Counted from the stretch's first letter, positions 44,809-57,654 are shown. The stretch: DNA of 64,000 nucleotides from Morinoia aosen (GCA_030386875.1 CM059570.1:30743422-30807421); one strand, 5' to 3'. A program made the numbers and translations. The notes: a model not told the origin generated them from the sequence alone.

Positions 44809-45529
44809 ATGTGGACACCAAACAAAACTGCTCTTCACGATAACTATTGAAATTTAAAACCTTTTTACATGCGCGGTTGTGCACCGGGTATCACAGATAC
44901 AGTCATCCATCAAGTACTTCAGGCCATGCGTGGAAAATTCTTCAATGACTGTTGACAAAACGACAGGTATACGTATTCATACATACACGACGGTTTTATT
45001 GCAATGGATGATGAATGCCCGACACATTCGCATTTGGAAGTGTCATTAACAAAAATAACCAGAGTCGATAAGATATTCCCTAAATCGCCCATCAATCATA
45101 TCCAATAGCAGCATGCTGACAGCGTTAAGTTCTCATGTTATTATTTTAACGTTCATAAAAACGACCCAGAATTGAGCTGTTTGATTTGGGCTTCGGTCAG
45201 CAAACTACTTGAACGCTACCGTGGAATGCCCTAAAAAAATTTGTCTAGAACGTTTACATCCGGAGGGGAAGAAATGACGTTTTTTCACATTGATTTGAAT
45301 GGAAAAAGTGTAATTTAAAGACATTACCGCTAATGGAGAATGAAATTTGCATTCCATGAGGAGAGCTAAGAACTTGTGCGGAATGATCTTTAGATCTAAG
45401 AAATGTTACTAATTTCGTTCAATACCTCGACTCACAGGATACAGTTCGTCATTCCGCTTGGCATCGCTCAAAAGTGCACCAGAAAATAAATGTTTGCATG
45501 TTGAGAAGACTGTGCGCTTAAGCACACCG
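44809..45529. other. Nothing recognised
   Basis: No exon, RNA or clear repeat seen. Confidence 0.45.
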
Positions 45530-45790
45530 CGTCCGTCATAGACGATCATAGACGATAGAATTAATTGTCATAGACGATCAATTGAATTGTCAATATCATT
45601 GACTCAATATATTGATGACATTTTTTTTGCCCGCTGAGTCAATTATTTGACGGTCGTCAATCAAGGCCACATACGATCAATTAAATTGTCAATAATCATT
45701 ATTGTCAATTATATTGACAATAAAATTATATTGTCAATTATATTGACAATAAAATTATATTGTCAATTGTATTGACAATAAAATTGATCG
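45530..45790. repeat. ATTGTCAATTATATTGACAAT palindromic minisatellite
   Basis: Repeated ATTGTCAAT/ATTGACAAT inverted motifs, plus a TCATAGACGATCAATT unit. Every unit can form a hairpin. Confidence 0.8.
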
Positions 45791-45934
45791 CCTATGGGCC
45801 GTTTTACGGTGATATTGGCTTTCAAGGTTGGTTTGCGCCAAAAATATGCTCTAATAGTGATAGTAGCGTAAATATACGAAAACGAAGAGTTTTTTATACA
45901 TTGACGACGTTTGCGTTGTTGCAACGGTTGACTG

Positions 45935-46095
45935 GGTTAGGTTATAAACAGCACTATTGAAAAACAAAGTTTACTGTTAGAATAAATTTCTAGTTTTTAT
46001 AAAGAGTGTAGAAAATATAGGTAGGTAATGATGTAATGGAAATGCTACGCGTTCGGGCAGGTGCGTTTATGAGCAATTTACCTGGTATTAATATT
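45935..46095 (+). repeat. DR-2 copy interrupted by a Helentron-like element
   Basis: GGGTTAGGTTATAAACAGCA to GAGCAATTTACC; the right part appears to continue after the element at 46375-46450 (TTTACCTGGTGTC, CAACACGTAGTCAACGTGTT). Confidence 0.6.
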
Positions 46096-46330
46096 ACTAG
46101 TCCACCCCCCTTTATTTGAAATAAAAAAGAGGGCGAAATGAAGAAAAGCAGTAAGAAATAAAAAATACAATCTCTCGAGAGTTGATGAGGCCGCGTGAAC
46201 ACGGCCCGTCAAAATATATAGGACTGGAGCTTGTATCACAGATACGCTCATCACACACTGCAGGCTGGCTCTGGACAGACGGACGGACGGACGGACGGAC
46301 GGACGGACGCGGCTCTTATTAAAGTATAGA
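46096..46330 (-). mobile_element. Helentron-like non-autonomous element, copy 2
   Basis: Same ends and internal palindrome as copy 1; the GGAC tract is expanded to seven units. It lies within a DR-2 copy. Confidence 0.65.
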
Positions 46331-47332
46331 CTATATGCTTTGTTTTACTACCGCAGTCACACAAGCGTTGATTTCAGCTGTGCTAATTTACCTGGTGTCA
46401 CCCATTCGTCCCAACACGTAGTCAACGTGTTGAGCGACCTGATTTCTTCCTACATGATAGTGATATCGCTCGTGAAAACTTGGCTATGCATAGAAAAAAC
46501 TATACGTACTTTTCATAAGAAAAAGTTCTGCGCAAAATGAAGTTTTGTTGATAAGCAAGATTTGCTGTGTCGAATGTTTTAGATATAGAATGCACCCAAA
46601 TTTTCGGCTTGCTCCAGACATCAGCCTTTCCTGAATTATTGGGTGTGTCCGGATGGGTGTAAATGCTTGCATACGTGATTAGGTTATTTTAAATGTATTG
46701 CCAGTAGCAAATTTGTATCTTCAGATCCAAGATAATTTTCACCACAAATTTGAATATAGAAATAAAAAAACAAGGAGTGAGTTTAATTTTTCAGAAAGTT
46801 TCAAGCAAAATCTTGATTTTATTGCACATCATTTCACATCATACAGCACATTGATTCTAACAAAATAGCAATGGCTGACATGAACATAACTACAACAAAT
46901 GATACTACACTTCTTGCATCGCAGACTCTAATGGCGCCAGCTTTAATCTCTTAACTTACTCCGTTAATGTTGCTCACCAACTCGCTTCTACTTCTTTACT
47001 TAGAGTACAACATTATTCACTCACAAAAGAACTTACCGTTTCTTCAGAACTTAAAAAATAAGACCTATAGTACTCGAACATGAAGAGTGCCTCGATTACG
47101 CCCAACGAATTCAATACACAAATTTTATGCGTCCGAGTACAGCGGCTAAATAAGACCGCTGCTACGACTTAGACGTATTAACCGAGGAGCTCCCTAATGT
47201 TTTGCTACTCTTAAAGCGCTCAAATTAATGTCCGTACTCACGATTGCCGAGCAAAAACTCGTCAATACTTTCCGACGTTCATAAAAAACTGGCCATTGTA
47301 CTCTTTGACCTCGACGTGAATCGCCGGTGAAC
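46331..47332. other. DR-2 remnant, otherwise nothing
   Basis: 46375-46450 is the likely right part of the interrupted DR-2 copy. The rest shows no gene signal. Confidence 0.45.
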
Positions 47333-48010
47333 ACGGAGGGAATTTTCAAAATGCCTCTGACCGACCAGTAACCACAAACTCAAGTTACATAAATACTTAA
47401 TTAAAGCTAAATGAAGGTACGATCCAGTTTGCTATTTTCAAAAACAAAGGCACGATCCAGTAAATGTTTGCTTTTTTCGAAATTCCTCACCACAGTTGAC
47501 TTAAACTTCTGCTGAATATTGAACTTCAGTTTAACATTCGTGTTCAAGCGGTGTGGTGCGAGCGACCGGGATGCGTAAATAACTGTCGGGAAATAATGCT
47601 GGAAGTATCGGTGATCAACCCAAATGTGAGCACGCCGCAAAATTAAATTAGTAGCTTGTTGGGTGTCTATCGTCTGCGTGTAGTTCAACACGTACACTGC
47701 ATTTCCGCGGTCGGTACCGGTTGGTTTGGTTGGGTTATACATTAAATAGCAGAAAAGCAAAATCGACTCTACTGCTCGAATAAATTTGTATCCTTCCTAA
47801 AAAAGCTGAAATTGCAATTGCACGATAACATTTCCCCTCGTATGAATACATTTATTTTTTACAAAGGCCGCGAAAAAGATGAAATGTCATTCATTTATAA
47901 GGGTGCGTACATAAGCAATTTACCGAATGATACACATATGGCCCAAGATGCGGGGAACGTATTAACAGGTTGACTACGTATTGGGACGGCTGTGCACTCT
48001 AGGTAAAATT
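47333..48010 (+). repeat. DR-1 copy d followed directly by a DR-2 copy
   Basis: 47333-47540 is DR-1, 47700-48010 is DR-2, in the same orientation. The adjacency suggests the two families may be parts of one ~680-bp element. Confidence 0.6.
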
Positions 48011-48599
48011 GCCCATTTGCATACCGGCATAAACGAATGACATTCCAATCCTCTCACAACCTTTTTCATAATTAATTTTAGCATACAAGGTAAAATAATA
48101 TCGTGCAATTATGTTTTTTGCCCTTTTTAGGGAGGAGAAGAGTGGATTTGAGTAGCACGATCGGTTATTAAATTCTGCTACTTACAACCTGAGCGAATCA
48201 ACCGACGCAACCGTAGTCAACGTGTTATATATTTTCGAATATTTTCAAATGTTATTATGCTCCGTTGATTGTCAATATACCTGGCCAAGTTAACTAACGT
48301 AAACATGTTTTATATTGAAAAAAATATTTGCTCTGACGATGACCAGGACGACCAACTCTGAACAAAAACTTCGAAAATCAATTCACAGCAGCATCGTGAC
48401 AGGTAACAAACAAGCTACATGACTGGCTAAATTACCGATAAAGTACACTATTTATCGAACCTAACTTCCCTAACCAACCAAATGAATACTAACTGTGTAA
48501 AACTTTGGGATTAAATTGCAATGTTCTTTCAGATAACATTCTGGGACCCGAAGCTAGCTTTAATGGCCATAAATATTAGAGTGCATCATAGTTTTGTCT
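48011..48599. other. Nothing recognised
   Basis: One CGTAGTCAACGTGTTA block resembles DR-2; no gene signal. Confidence 0.4.
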
Positions 48600-48805
48600 G
48601 GAATTGTGCGTTAGTGTCTCAGAATATTGAATATTTATGTAAGCAGCCTTGCCTCAGAATATTGGATACTCATTTAAATAACCTTACCTGAGAATATTGG
48701 ATACTCATCGTAACCTTACCTGATAATATTGGATACTCATCTAAATAACATTACCTCAGAATATTGGATATCAATGTAAGTAACTTGGTCTCAGAACATT
48801 GGATG
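48600..48805. repeat. ~36-bp repeat, about six units
   Basis: CAGAATATTGGATACTCATC plus TAAATAACCTTACCT with decay. Confidence 0.8.
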
Positions 48806-49804
48806 TTCATGTCTGTAACTTTCCATACCAGTGCGCAGTGCTGCACTTGGTGCCCCCAGATTATCTTCACCGGTATCTCCTACGCAAATAATGAGTGTGT
48901 ACTGCTTATGAAAGGAACTGGTTCTCACTTCTTACCCTTTATTTGCGTGCGATCGACTAACTGTAAAATCTAATATGAAAACATGCGTCAGAAAAAGTGA
49001 TTGAGTGATTACACGGTTATCTGATATCCAAATAATGCGAGTCGTATTTGTGAAAAAACAATGCCATTGTTTCTTTCAGTTTATTGAAATCATTCCATAA
49101 ACTGAAAATTCGACCTGAAAACAAGCTTTAAAAATAGTAGTTAGATGACTGCACTGATCTGATTCGCAAATGTGTGCAGTAATTAATGACAAAATATGTG
49201 CTTCTATAAAATATAGTAAATGTTGTTTTTAAAATACAATTCACTTTATTACCGAGCGTTCGATTGACTGGAAAAATCCATCATGAAAATCATGAGTAAA
49301 AATAATAATCAATTGATGACGCCTCTTCTCTGCCAATGTTGAGTGGAGTTTCTATGGAAAAATATTTTGTGTTTTCTTATCAATTAGTCAATTAATATAT
49401 CACTGAAAACGAGAAAGTAAATGAACTCAAATTTTTTAGAACAGGAGTAAGTACCATTGAAAAAATACAAGCAAACGGCATATATGAAATAGTCTACGGA
49501 ACTTATTTTTCATATTTCATTTACAAATTAAATTTTTCCTGAGCTCAATGTGAGACTAAAATTTCCCTCCTGTCCGTGAAGCGGAAACGAAAGTTTTACA
49601 TTAAATAACCATCCGAAATTTATGAAATATCACATTGATCGACTTAATTACTTCTTTAATGTTCCATTATACGCTTGTCCTCATCAAGCCCTATTATTCC
49701 CTCATCAAGAACCTCCATCCAGAGCTCATCAATCATCCACACCCCAACCACGGCACTCGAAATGCCAGCCTAAATACACACGAAGTTCTCAGACAATGTC
49801 ACAT
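48806..49804. other. Nothing recognised
   Basis: AT-rich, no exon signal. Confidence 0.45.
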
Positions 49805-51390
49805 GTGCTGTGGACTAAATAATGCATGAATTAAGCGCAAGACAGACTGTGCAGTTCCGTAACAATATCATTAAGCGCAAGACAGACTGTGCAGTTCCGT
49901 AACAATATCATTAAGCGCAAGACAGACTGTGCAGTTCAGTAACAATATTCAGGTGCAACAACTGTTGAGTTGCAACATAAATAAGCGCAAGACAGACTGT
50001 GCAGTTCAGTAACAATATTCAGGTGCAACAACTGTTGATTTGCAACATAAATAAGCGCAAGACAGACTGTGCAGTTCAGTAACAATATTCAGGTGCAACA
50101 ACTGTTGAGTTGCAACATAAATAAGCGCAAGACAGACTGTGCAGTTCAGTAACAAAATTCAGGTGCAACAACTGTTGAGTTGCAACATAAATAAGCGCAA
50201 GACAGACTGTGCAGTTCAGTAACAATATTCAGGTGCAACAACTGTTGAGTTGCAACATTAATAAGCGCAAGACAGACTGTGCAGTTCAGTAACAATATTC
50301 AGGTGCAACAACTGTTGAGTTGCGACATAAATATGCGCAAGACAGACTGTGCAGTTCAGTAGCAATATTCAGGTGCAACAACTGTTGAGTTGCAACATAA
50401 ATAAGCGCAAGACAGACTGTGCAGTTCAGTAACAATATTCAGGTGCAACAACTGTTGAGTTGCAACATAAATAAGCGCAAGACAGACTGTTTAGTTCAGT
50501 AACAATATTCAGGTGCAACAACCGTTGAGTTGCAACATAAATAAGCGCAAGACAGACTGTGCAGTTCAGTAACAAAATTCAGGTGCAACAACTGTTGAGT
50601 TGCAACATAAATAAGCGCAAGACAGACTGTGCAGTTCAGTAACAATATTCAGGTGCAACAACTGTTGAGTTGCAACATAAATAAGCGCAAGACAGACTGT
50701 GCAGTTCAGTAACAATATTCAGGTGCAACAACTGTTGAGTTGCGACATAAATATGCGCAAGACAGACTGTGCAGTTCAGTAACAATATTCAGGTGCAACA
50801 ACTGTTGAGTTGCAACATAAATAAGCGCAAGACAGACTGTGCAGTTCAGTAACAATATTCAGGTGCAACAACTGTTGAGTTGCAACATAAATAAGCAAAA
50901 GACAGACTGTGCAGTTCAGTAACAATATTCAGGTGCAACAACAGTTGAGTTGCAACATAAATAAGCAAAAGACCGACTGTGCAGTTCAGTAACAATATTC
51001 AGGTGCAACAACCGTTGAGTTGCAACATAAATAAGCGCAAGACAGACTGTGCAGTTCAGTAACAATATTCAGGTGCAACAACTGTTGAGTTGCAACATAA
51101 ATAAGCGCAAGACAGAGTGTGCAGTTCAGTAACAATATTCAGGTGCAACAACTGTTGAGTTGCAACATAAATAAGCGCAAGACAGACTGTGCAGTTCAGT
51201 AACAATATTCAGGTGCAACAACTGTTGAGTTGCAACATAAATAAGCAAAAGACAGACTGTGCAGTTCAGTAGCAAAGTAAATAATCAAACGACAGATTTA
51301 CCTGTTAAGTAGCAATATAACTAATCGCAAGACAGACTTTGCAGTTCAGTTACAAAATAATTAGGCGCAAGACAGACTCTGCAGTTCAAT
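49805..51390. repeat. 70-bp minisatellite with higher-order structure
   Basis: About 21 units AATAAGCGCAAGACAGACTG, TGCAGTTCAGTAACAATATT, CAGGTGCAACAACTGTTGAG, TTGCAACATA. Two unit variants recur exactly 420 bp (six units) apart: AACAAAATTC at 50151 and 50571, and TGCGACATAAATATGCG at 50321 and 50741. The left end holds three shortened ~47-bp units, the right end decayed ones. Confidence 0.95.
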
Positions 51391-52059
51391 AACACTGCGA
51401 TGGCGTGAGAATTCATGCTAATTCATAAACCTAAAAATAAGGGAACCCTGCAGGCACATTCCGGTCTCAGAAATTCATCAGCAAAGAATTTAGTCTCTTG
51501 AAATTTTCAAGATCCATCGCCTATTGCCACACTAGAGCTTGGATTGAGAGAGTGGACTTTTCACATATGACTTCAAAATGCTCATATTTTGAAAAAAATT
51601 TCCAAGAAATTCAGTCCTGGAGAGCTTTTATCATTACCCATTACTCGAAATTGAGAGCTCTGTTTGGCCATGGCTTAGTTGAAAAAGAAGCTATATTTTA
51701 GCATTTTGGCCAGAAAAATAGTTATTCAATTGTCTTCATCCCACTCGCTCTCTTTCTGCCAACTGTCAACACCCCACGGGGTGACTTTCTTTCCAATCGC
51801 TTTTATCCTCAGGTTGTTTTTCTATCACTCAACTGTCTTCATCCTGCAAGTTATTTTGAAATCACTAAACTGTGTTGTCTTCCAATCACTCAGGCGTCTT
51901 AAATACGGCATGTCTCGTCTCTCCATAACATGCAGGAAGAACATGAACGATGTTGTCACCAGACGTGTCTTGAGTCAGGTCACGCTGCAAGTGAACATGA
52001 TGACACAATAACAATTTTAGAGCATGTATGTCGAATCCGTCTCTTCACTGCATGAGAGA
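51391..52059. other. Nothing firm; CAACTGTC-type repeats
   Basis: 51720-51900 has about four decayed units with ATCACTCAACTGTCTTCATC. No gene signal. Confidence 0.45.
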
Positions 52060-52305
52060 GTTGTCATTTGTTATCAGGCACCGTTATAATTCGTTTTCAG
52101 ACACTGTTATCGTTCGTTATCAGGCATCATTATCATTCGCTATCAAGTAACATTATCACTCGTGATCAGGCACCGCTATCATTCGTTATCAGGCGCCATT
52201 ATCATTCGTTATTAGGCACCGTTATCATTCGCTATCTGGCATCATAATCATTCGTGATCAGGCTGTGTTATAATTCGTAATTAGGCACCGTTATCATTAC
52301 TTGGA
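52060..52305. repeat. ~23-bp repeat, about ten units
   Basis: GTTATCATTCGTTATCAGGCAC-type units, moderately diverged. Confidence 0.85.
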
Positions 52306-52839
52306 TAGTGGAAAGTATGCTGAGATGGACGAGAATTAACGAGATTTAATCAAAATCATTACAAAGAGTTGTGTTTACAAATCCATGATGTTCTATAATC
52401 CGTAAACGCAAAGTGACATTCGATTAGAAATTGTTCATGTTTTGTAATCGAAAGTTCGCAAATACGAAAGGAGCTGCCGCTTGTAGTTCTTCCCATTCTG
52501 CAAGTAGCCTTCATTGAGATGTTTTCATGAAAGCTTTTCGCAGCCTGTATCGACAATCCCTTTAATAATTCAGTGTGTCGTAAAGGAAACTAAGTGAGCA
52601 AAGTTCAAAGGGACTTCGATCAGTTTTGCTTCGTTAGCCAGAAAGTGGCGGGCAAACATGGACGTAATTTTGTGCCGTTTTTGCATAGCGTGGCCTGATC
52701 AAAGGGCGAAGCTGTTACTGGAGCCTCGGACGATTCTGCATCCAGCTGCTGGTGAGAACGTCAAAGAATTTCTGTTCATGAATCGCCGTGAATTGAGTTT
52801 TTAGCGCTTTTGCTGGATTTGACAGGGAACGCAACGCAT
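52306..52839. other. Nothing recognised
   Basis: No exon or repeat structure that I can support. Confidence 0.4.
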
Positions 52840-53290
52840 GATATGGTTACGTTTGTTTCTGTTTCGATTGTAATTGCAACTCGTTTGCTTGAAACATAGC
52901 GTATTGATTGGTCTTCACAATAGCGAATTAATTTATGTATTTTCTGGACTTAGCAGAGAGAACAACGCGTTACAAGGTTGGTTATATTTATATTTACGTC
53001 CTAATTACAATTCATGTGTTTGAAACATTGCGTATTGTTCGATGCTTACAATAGCGTATTAATTGATGTATTTTCTGTATCTGACAGCGAAAAGAAAGCT
53101 TTATATGGTTATTCTTCTATTTCTATTCTAGTTGAAACTCGTGTGTTTGAAACATAGCGTATTGTTCGATGCTTACAATAGCGTATTAACTGATGTATTT
53201 TCTGTCTCTGACAGCGAGAAGAAAGCGTTATAAGGTTATATTTAAAATTACATTCTAATTGCAGTTGATTTGTTTGAAACATACCGAATT
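52840..53290. repeat. ~118-bp tandem repeat, about four copies
   Basis: Units share GTTTGAAACATAGCGTATTG, ACAATAGCGTATTAA, TGATGTATTTTCTG and a GACAGCGA block. Confidence 0.82.
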
Positions 53291-53739
53291 AATTTAGTTC
53301 ACAATTCGTGAGGGTGACTTCGATGAAGGAAACTTTGACTTGCCATGAAGTACATTCTGCATGGTTCTGCGTTAATTGCCTACTGACTCATTGGTAATTA
53401 CTGTGGGCATTTCAATTCTACGTGTCATCCCTCCCGGAAGTGATTAACTGCATTTTTACGTATAAATAACTAAAATCAGATGATATGACTTTTTAATTAG
53501 TTTTTCGTCCATTCAGAAATTGAATGTTGCGATTGAGTTGATCCTTAAATTAAGATCAAGTTAAATTAAGATTAGGAAAATTGAATGTTGCAATCAAGTT
53601 CAAAGAAGTTGTTCCTTAAATTTCACTTTATCTCTCCGCAGTTAACGTGATAACTTATCCGTCAATGAACAACAAGAACAAAAATCGGCATCTAAGGATA
53701 CTTTATTTCCAATTCAATCCTAATACATATCACCTTGTA
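53291..53739. other. Nothing recognised
   Basis: One short direct repeat (AATTGAATGTTGC, twice near 53520 and 53580). No gene. Confidence 0.4.
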
Positions 53740-53962
53740 CATTGTTTTTTCAAATGCCTTTTAACTAACACCAGGACGCCATGACGCTTTCTCCCGGTCA
53801 AGACCGGTACCCATTTCAGACACCTCGGTAGAGTGGGGTATTGTGCTTTGAGTTTTCCCCTATACCCAACGGAGAAAATCGCCACCCAGAGCCGGGACTC
53901 GAACCCTCGGTGCCTTTACGGAAGGGCAGGTCTTTAAATTACACGGCTATGGCGAGCACAAC
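53740..53962 (-). mobile_element. tRNA-derived SINE, copy 2
   Basis: Minus strand: a decayed A box, a perfect B box (GGTTCGAGTCC), a body with CCCCACTCTACCGAGGTGTC, and the shared 3' end GGCATTTGAAAAAACAATGT. Pairs with copy 1 at 6376-6600. Confidence 0.8.
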
Positions 53963-54059
53963 TGTGGTTGTGCTATAGGAGAAATAGGGAACTACTGACA
54001 GTTTTGATTCATTGCGGTGTTTCTAGTCGTTATATAGTGAAGTACTGGTTGTGTTAATA

Positions 54060-54360
54060 AGAATTCCGGAGGAAGATCTTTATGCGCTCGGCCTGGATAC
54101 CTTATAGCGTTCGGGTCACATGTCTTGATAGGGCCTCCCCCGGAAGAGCCGATGGGCGCCTTGCATTTACAAGCACCGGATGGGCTTTGCTTACCCTCCG
54201 GGCTCGGCTACTCTTAATGAGGGTCTGTGTATCGATAACTCAGTACAATTCTAGAAGTTTTACAGAGCGCTTCGCAATCCTTCCGCCTGGTATACGGCTA
54301 GGCTAACAGAAGCTACAGGTTCTGTTTAATAAACCTCATGTCGCGCTGAAAGTGCGACAC
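54060..54360 (+). other. Unassigned GC-rich segment with structured look
   Basis: 54080-54300 is much more GC-rich than its surroundings and has short stems such as GGGCGCCTTGCATTTACAAG, then AATAAA at 54330. It may be a repeat element, a non-coding RNA copy or a retrocopy; I recognise no protein in the 74-codon open frame and no tRNA. Confidence 0.3.
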
Positions 54361-56055
54361 TACACTAGTGTACACTGAAGCCGGCAAAATGAAACTGCAT
54401 CTGTTTTCAGTAGCCAATTTCACAAATATTCCAAAAAAACATCGCAATCAATCTTTACGCTCTTGCTTCAATTGAAACTACAATTTTCTAGGGGCTTAAA
54501 TCTCCATTTCAGTGAGAACGAAAAACATTCCCTGAAGGTTCAAACGAGAACTGACGAACAGCGAAGCCTTGGTTTAATCAAAAACAGGTCTCTCTCACAT
54601 TGCACGGCGAGCGACACTCACAGATACCGTAACATAGCAGACATCAAACCAAAATTTCACAGAAAAAGCGACTTGTTTCAGGCAAAGGCTTCTCCTCCCC
54701 CAACGACTTAATTCTCGAGGGATTCTCTCTAGAAATATGAAAAATGTTCAACGACTCACGAACAAATGAATGCAGAACCGAGAAGATGTCCTCTATTTTC
54801 AAAAAAGCATTGCTACGCGGCATTAAGCGAGCAACACTGAAAACTCTCTTCCACAGCTGCAGTGTGTAGATCGTAAAGATGTGGACCGGACTCATGCCCT
54901 AGCGAACAGCTTAACGCGGCGGCGGTGCGGCGTGAACAGTAAATCCGTTTACAGTTTAGATTCCCTGCCGACTTCTGCTGCAGCTTTTTTTGAAAAAAAG
55001 ACGAATTCACTCGAATTTTGCCGCATTGCTTGGGTCTTTACTCACGTTCTTGTTACCGACAAGAAATCTAACCCGGAAATTTGTACGCCTGATACAAAAG
55101 ACTTTCGAAATGAAAGCTGAACTGAGCTCGTTGCGCAGGAATGCATTGTTTAGAAAGGCGTTTTTGGAGTCCGCTTTTTGAAAGACTGGGCTTTGAGGCT
55201 GCAGCTCTGAGATTATAGGTTTTCAGTTGCCGGGTAATTTTTTCACGGCAACGCGGTGGAAACATATCGTATTTATGTTCACTTCAAAGTACGTTTTTGC
55301 TTTTAAGTTCAGGAATTTAAGAGTTCAAATTGGTTGGTTTCACCTTCTAAAGTGAATGATGATGGCTGCGTTTTTAGGAATGGTTTAACCATTTAAAGAA
55401 AAAGCTGATGGTACCTATTCGCACAAGCGGACGTTGAGAAACGATTTTATGCACCAAAGCTTAAAAACGGCATATTGGAAAATAACTATACAGTCGCCAT
55501 TTTTGCATTTTGCTAATCGAATTCCTCAGTATATTAAACGCAAGAAAAGATAATATTAAAAAGAAGCTTGCCATTCCACGCTACGAAAAACCTTTTTGAA
55601 AAATACCATTCTAAATGTATATTTTTCACCGGGTGTTGAGTTTATTCTTCAGTCTACGCACGAGAAAGGCAAATAATTATATCATTTCGCGCAAAACGTC
55701 CCAAGTTTTCAGTACAACGCTTTAGGTGAAATTTTCCTTGTCTTAGAAAGTCAGGGGAGAAAATTCATAGGCTAGAGTATGTCTTGCAAAAGTACATAAA
55801 AAGCACTTTAATCAATTTATAAGGAATAAATAAAATAAGATAACAGTTCCTAACGAATTAGTACGTTGTACACATTCCATCGTGTTGCATTGTACCTTCT
55901 CGTGCTTCTAAAACGCATGAAATCAAAACGAACTTTTTATTTTACACACAAATTTATAAGAGTTTAGATGGTGCACGTAAATTTAAAAGAATTTTGAAGT
56001 TACATGCTTCGATATGATGTACTAATTTTGCAGAGTTCTGATGTTAGACGCGCGT
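54361..56055. other. Nothing recognised
   Basis: No convincing exon, tandem array or mobile element on either strand. Confidence 0.4.
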
Positions 56056-56107
56056 GTCAGCAAATGTTCGGTATAAGTAATTATACTTATGCCGAACATT
56101 TGCTGAC
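56056..56107. repeat. 52-bp near-perfect palindrome
   Basis: GTCAGCAAATGTTCGGTATA and its inverse around ATTA, with one mismatch. Confidence 0.88.
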
Positions 56108-56125
56108 TCATACATTTGCTGAGTC

Positions 56126-56209
56126 ATAGAAAAACTCATACATACAATTTCCATGTTCACGTAAAGAAATATCTAGAACATTTCAGAGGCTGGAGATTTT
56201 GCTTGAAGG
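56126..56209. repeat. Duplicate segment (partner 57389-57460)
   Basis: ATAGAAAAACTCATACATAC to ATATCTAGA is identical in both places; the 57.4-kb copy then lacks about 11 bases before GAGATTTTGCTTGAA. Confidence 0.85.
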
Positions 56210-56439
56210 AATTAGATTAGAATTAGGTGTCCCAGATGTTGTTCATCATACAAAAATTTGTATTTTTTATTGTTTAAAATTAGATCTGATGTGGGTGAGA
56301 AACTAACAGAACAATAAAGAGCTCAATTGTTTTTTGTATTTAAAGAAATAAGGCAACATAACGGTTCGTAGCTCAAGAACTGATACAGGAGAGACACTAA
56401 CGGTACAAGCAAAAGTTCAATTGTTTTTTATGTTTGGAA

Positions 56440-56745
56440 GAGATGGGGAAATCTCTGTATCTCAAGAATTCAGTCGCAATCATCCTGAGCGAGAACAACC
56501 ATTGGCCCACACCACTGTCTGCCATTTGATCAAACGCTCACCGTGGGAGGTGTGGTCGATGAAAGAGTGCAACAGCCGAAGAAACATGCTCTATAGTTTG
56601 GTCGAATGTTGATACGAATGTAACAAAGGAAAACAACTCGATCAACGCTGAAACCCTCGAAAGAGTAGAAGAAAGTTTTATGAAGAGAATGGATGTGTGA
56701 GTCAATGCAGAGGGTGGGCAACTTGAGCATCTTTTAGGATTATGA
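56440..56745 (+). pseudogene. Decayed DUF4817/mariner-type transposase remnant
   Basis: Read across frames on the plus strand: VSQEFSRNHPEREQPLAHTT, VCHLIKR, GGVVDERVQQPKKHAL, then VEESFMKRMDV and NAEGGQLEHLL. These fit the N-terminal helix-turn-helix and the extreme C terminus of insect mariner-like transposases with DUF4817; the catalytic core is missing. Several frame breaks and an internal deletion make it a dead DNA transposon. The family call rests on remembered motif style. A longer open frame on the opposite strand is its shadow. Confidence 0.5.
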
Positions 56746-57094
56746 TCGATAAAAAATTGATATACAAATGTATTTTTATGAAAACCTGGATGGTGCGTGA
56801 CTTCTGGGACATACTGCTGCAGGAAACCTACCGTGGATACACCATTTCGTAAAGACAAATCACCTACAAAGTGATTTATAACAGTGACGAATTTAAAGAA
56901 AAGTGATGCAGTTCTCAGTAGGCATCCTGAAAACATTATGTCCTTTGCATAAAAAACGGGGCTTCGGCAACGCAAAGGAAAAAACGTGAAGGAATCATTA
57001 CGCCCTGACAGGTTGAAAGTTAAAGAGAATGTTGCGGTAGCAGAGTGAATGACGAGTGGGAGCACCTACTTATGATCACCCAAGTACAGAATTT

Positions 57095-57390
57095 GTGGGC
57101 GTAATTGAAGTTTGAAGAATGGAAAATATAAATTCAATTTCAAATTGAGGGCTAAGACACAAGAGTATTAGACTTCGAAAAATGAATACTAAAATTCAAA
57201 TTTCAAAGTGAAGGACGCTAGGGCTCTAAGACACAAGGTTATTGGAGTTCGAAAAATGCATAACAAAATTCAGATTTTAAATTGAGGAGTGCAACGTCTC
57301 TAACACACGAGGGTATTGGAGTTCGAAAACAGAATGATAAAAATCCAATTTTTATTGAGAGGTGTAACGACACTAAGACACAAGGATAAT
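57095..57390. repeat. ~70-bp repeat, four units
   Basis: Units share GGGCTAAGACACAAGAGTAT, GAGTTCGAAAAATG and AAAATTCAAATTT. Confidence 0.82.
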
Positions 57391-57654
57391 AGAAAAACTC
57401 ATACATACAATTTCCATGTTCACGTAAAGAAATATCTAGAGCATTGAGATTTCGCTTGAACGGGCATCGGCCACGCCACAGCGGGTGACATGGGGTGGAG
57501 CCGGAGAACAGAAGGAGCTTTTGGAAAAGGTATATCACACAAGAGATACGGCTATACGTAACCCACATTGTCGCATAATGTCTACTTATTAAAGCGTGTT
57601 TTTCATCATTGAACAGTTTTAGGTAGAAAGTACGCATAATGAGGCCTATTTCAG

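Noticed and set aside
47407-47760. 117-codon minus-strand frame
   Set aside because: It lies across dispersed repeat copies and matches no family.
56538-57065. 175-codon minus-strand frame
   Set aside because: It is the reverse of the plus-strand transposase remnant and flanking sequence; no family resemblance.
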